Shown here one piece after another: positions 63,079 through 64,000 of a stretch of DNA of 64,000 bases. A program made the position numbers and the translations under genes. The notes under the pieces are model-generated. The model saw only the letters and a program-made list of their open reading frames with translations, made no database searches and had not been told where the DNA came from. Source of the DNA: Sphingopyxis bauzanensis (GTDB taxonomy: Bacteria; Pseudomonadota; Alphaproteobacteria; Sphingomonadales; Sphingomonadaceae); NCBI RefSeq assembly GCF_002205675.1, contig NZ_NISK01000002.1, forward strand, positions 558,001 to 622,000, in the 5' to 3' direction. Numbering within the stretch: position 1 is the first letter of the stretch; each line of letters starts with the position of its first letter.

Positions 63079-63369
63079 TCATTCTCCAGGCGCTGTTGCC
63101 TTGATCGCGAGCGCGTGAACGCGCTGCCCCGGCAAATCGCCGAGCGCCTTGTTCACCGTGCGTTGGCGGGCGACGCGATCCATCCCGGAAAAGCCCGCCC
63201 ATTCGATGGTCAGGCTGAAATGCGATTCGCCCGATCCATCGTCGCCCGCGTGGCCGTGATGGCTGGCACTATCGTTGCTCAGGTCGAAAGTGGCGTCGGG
63301 AAAAGCTGCACGGAGCATGCTTTCCATCTCTTGCTGCACGGGGCCATTGCTGCTCATGGGGTTGACCAT
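63079..63369 (-). CDS. bolA: BolA family protein
   Basis: A 96-residue protein with the BolA fold: an N-terminal helix (QQEMESMLRAAFPDA), HFSLTIEWAGFSGMDRVARQRTVNKAL and VHALAIKA. The usual cluster-binding loop region reads SASHHGHAGDDGSGESHF with several His. It works with a monothiol glutaredoxin in iron-sulfur traffic. GGAG precedes the ATG. It is divergent from the J-domain gene across 52 nt. Confidence 0.92.
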   Translation of the reverse strand: MVNPMSSNGPVQQEMESMLRAAFPDATFDLSNDSASHHGHAGDDGSGESHFSLTIEWAGFSGMDRVARQRTVNKALGDLPGQRVHALAIKATAPGE

Positions 63370-63421
63370 AACCGCTCCGTCGCCAAATTATAAGACCTCC
63401 CCCATCTCTTGAAAGCGCATT

Positions 63422-64000
63422 TTGCCGACGCCTCCCCGCCCCAACCGTTTCCATGGTCGTGTCCCGCGCGACGAACCCTGCGCCGCGCCCGGATGCCGTG
63501 AAGCGGGCGAGTTTCGCGCCCCGATGTCGTGGACGCGCTCTCCGGACGGACCGCCGCAATATCGCTGGCTGTGCCTCGACCATGTCCGCGAATTCAACGC
63601 GGGATATAATTTCTTCGAGGGCATGAACCCCGACCAGATCATGGCGGCGCAGTCGCCGACCGCGGGATGGGAGACCGAAAGCCGCAGCTTTCGCGCCGCG
63701 GGCAGCGCCGACCTGCCGCCGCGCTGGGCCGATTTCAAGGATCCGATCGATGCGCTGGGCGCGCGTTTTCGCCAGCGGATGGACGAGGCGCGGCGCGAGG
63801 CGGCCAATCCGGGGCTGACGCGTGAGGAGCATAGCGCAATGCAATTGCTCGGCCTCGCCGCCGACGCCGACCGCGCCGCGCTGCGGCGACGTTACAGCGA
63901 GCTCGTCCGCCGCTATCATCCCGACCGCAACGGCGGCGACCGCAGTTTCGAGTCGCGGCTGGGTGAGGTCGTCGCGGCGTATCAATTGCTCCGCAAGACC
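63422..64000 (+). CDS. J-domain protein, 5' part (cut by window edge)
   Basis: 193 codons are visible. The start is a TTG after an in-frame stop. An N-terminal module (HGRVPRDEPCAAPGCREAGEFRAP, RWLCLDHVREFNAGYNFFEGM) may bind a metal through Cys and His. A J domain begins near residue 140 (LLGLAADADRAALRRRYSELVRRYHPDRNGGD) with the HPD motif. A J domain at the C-terminal end is typical of small membrane or specialised J proteins. The end is not seen. Confidence 0.82.
   Translation, partial: MPTPPRPNRFHGRVPRDEPCAAPGCREAGEFRAPMSWTRSPDGPPQYRWLCLDHVREFNAGYNFFEGMNPDQIMAAQSPTAGWETESRSFRAAGSADLPPRWADFKDPIDALGARFRQRMDEARREAANPGLTREEHSAMQLLGLAADADRAALRRRYSELVRRYHPDRNGGDRSFESRLGEVVAAYQLLRKT

Overview
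The window is a GC-rich, densely packed stretch of chromosome from an alphaproteobacterium of the order Sphingomonadales. It is most like Sphingopyxis, judged from protein families remembered rather than from a search. Pointers are the UrcA-family protein, a DUF6356 protein, the short SufD, the suf operon headed by an Rrf2 regulator, an IalB-like protein, and many intergenic inverted repeats carrying the TCGAGCGAAGTCGAGA or GAGCTTGTCGAAGG cores common in these genomes. I see no tRNA, rRNA, prophage, insertion sequence or CRISPR array. Most of the window looks like core genome.

Layout. 1-13 kb: an SDR oxidoreductase cut by the window edge, a DUF4163/RsiV-type lipoprotein, an M17 aminopeptidase, an NlpC/P60 hydrolase, argC, a PQQ-type sugar dehydrogenase, dnaN, an IalB-like protein, a LysR regulator divergent from an UrcA protein, rlmN, a small beta-barrel protein and a YnfA protein. 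12.3-16.3 kb: the conserved arylesterase / ABC ATPase / FtsX-like permease cluster. 16.3-17.1 kb: a small toxin-antitoxin module whose antitoxin carries an extra N-terminal domain. 17.2-22.8 kb, minus strand: TauE permease, HExxH protein, AraC regulator, metallophosphoesterase, thrS. 22.9-28.5 kb, plus strand: MerC-like protein, a three-gene membrane protein/XRE operon, two alpha/beta hydrolases, DUF6356, thioesterase, gloA, gloB and a lipoprotein. 28.7-33.5 kb, minus strand: acyl-CoA synthetase, ggt, pyrD. 33.6-36.4 kb: M3-like DUF885 peptidase and an AraC-type regulator.

36.4-42.4 kb holds a candidate small RNA with its own terminator, followed by the iron-sulfur assembly operon rrf2-sufB-sufC-sufD-sufS-sufT-sufA. 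Its first gene ends inside an intergenic repeat, and a second repeat lies between sufT and sufA. 42.4-51.8 kb: extensin-like protein, cation/proton antiporter, cytochrome P450, a Tyr/Gly-rich lipoprotein, then two DAACS symporters and an SLC13 permease in tandem. 51.8-56.3 kb, minus strand: aroC, GNAT, fabI, YihY/BrkB and a CbpA-type DnaJ. 56.4-64 kb: pdxH-phzF, a serine hydrolase, small membrane proteins, an AraC regulator, a second candidate small RNA, an epoxide-hydrolase-like enzyme, pirin-cupin-bolA, and a J-domain protein cut by the window edge.

The strongest leads for new biology are: the DUF7662-like/VapB fusion antitoxin with a palindrome over its ribosome binding site; two terminator-ending, structured intergenic segments that look like small RNA genes; the Rrf2 operator and its repeat-derived protein tail; and a cluster of TTGACA half-sites in front of a small-membrane-protein/XRE operon. 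All functional calls come from reading the sequence and remembered family features. No database search was run.
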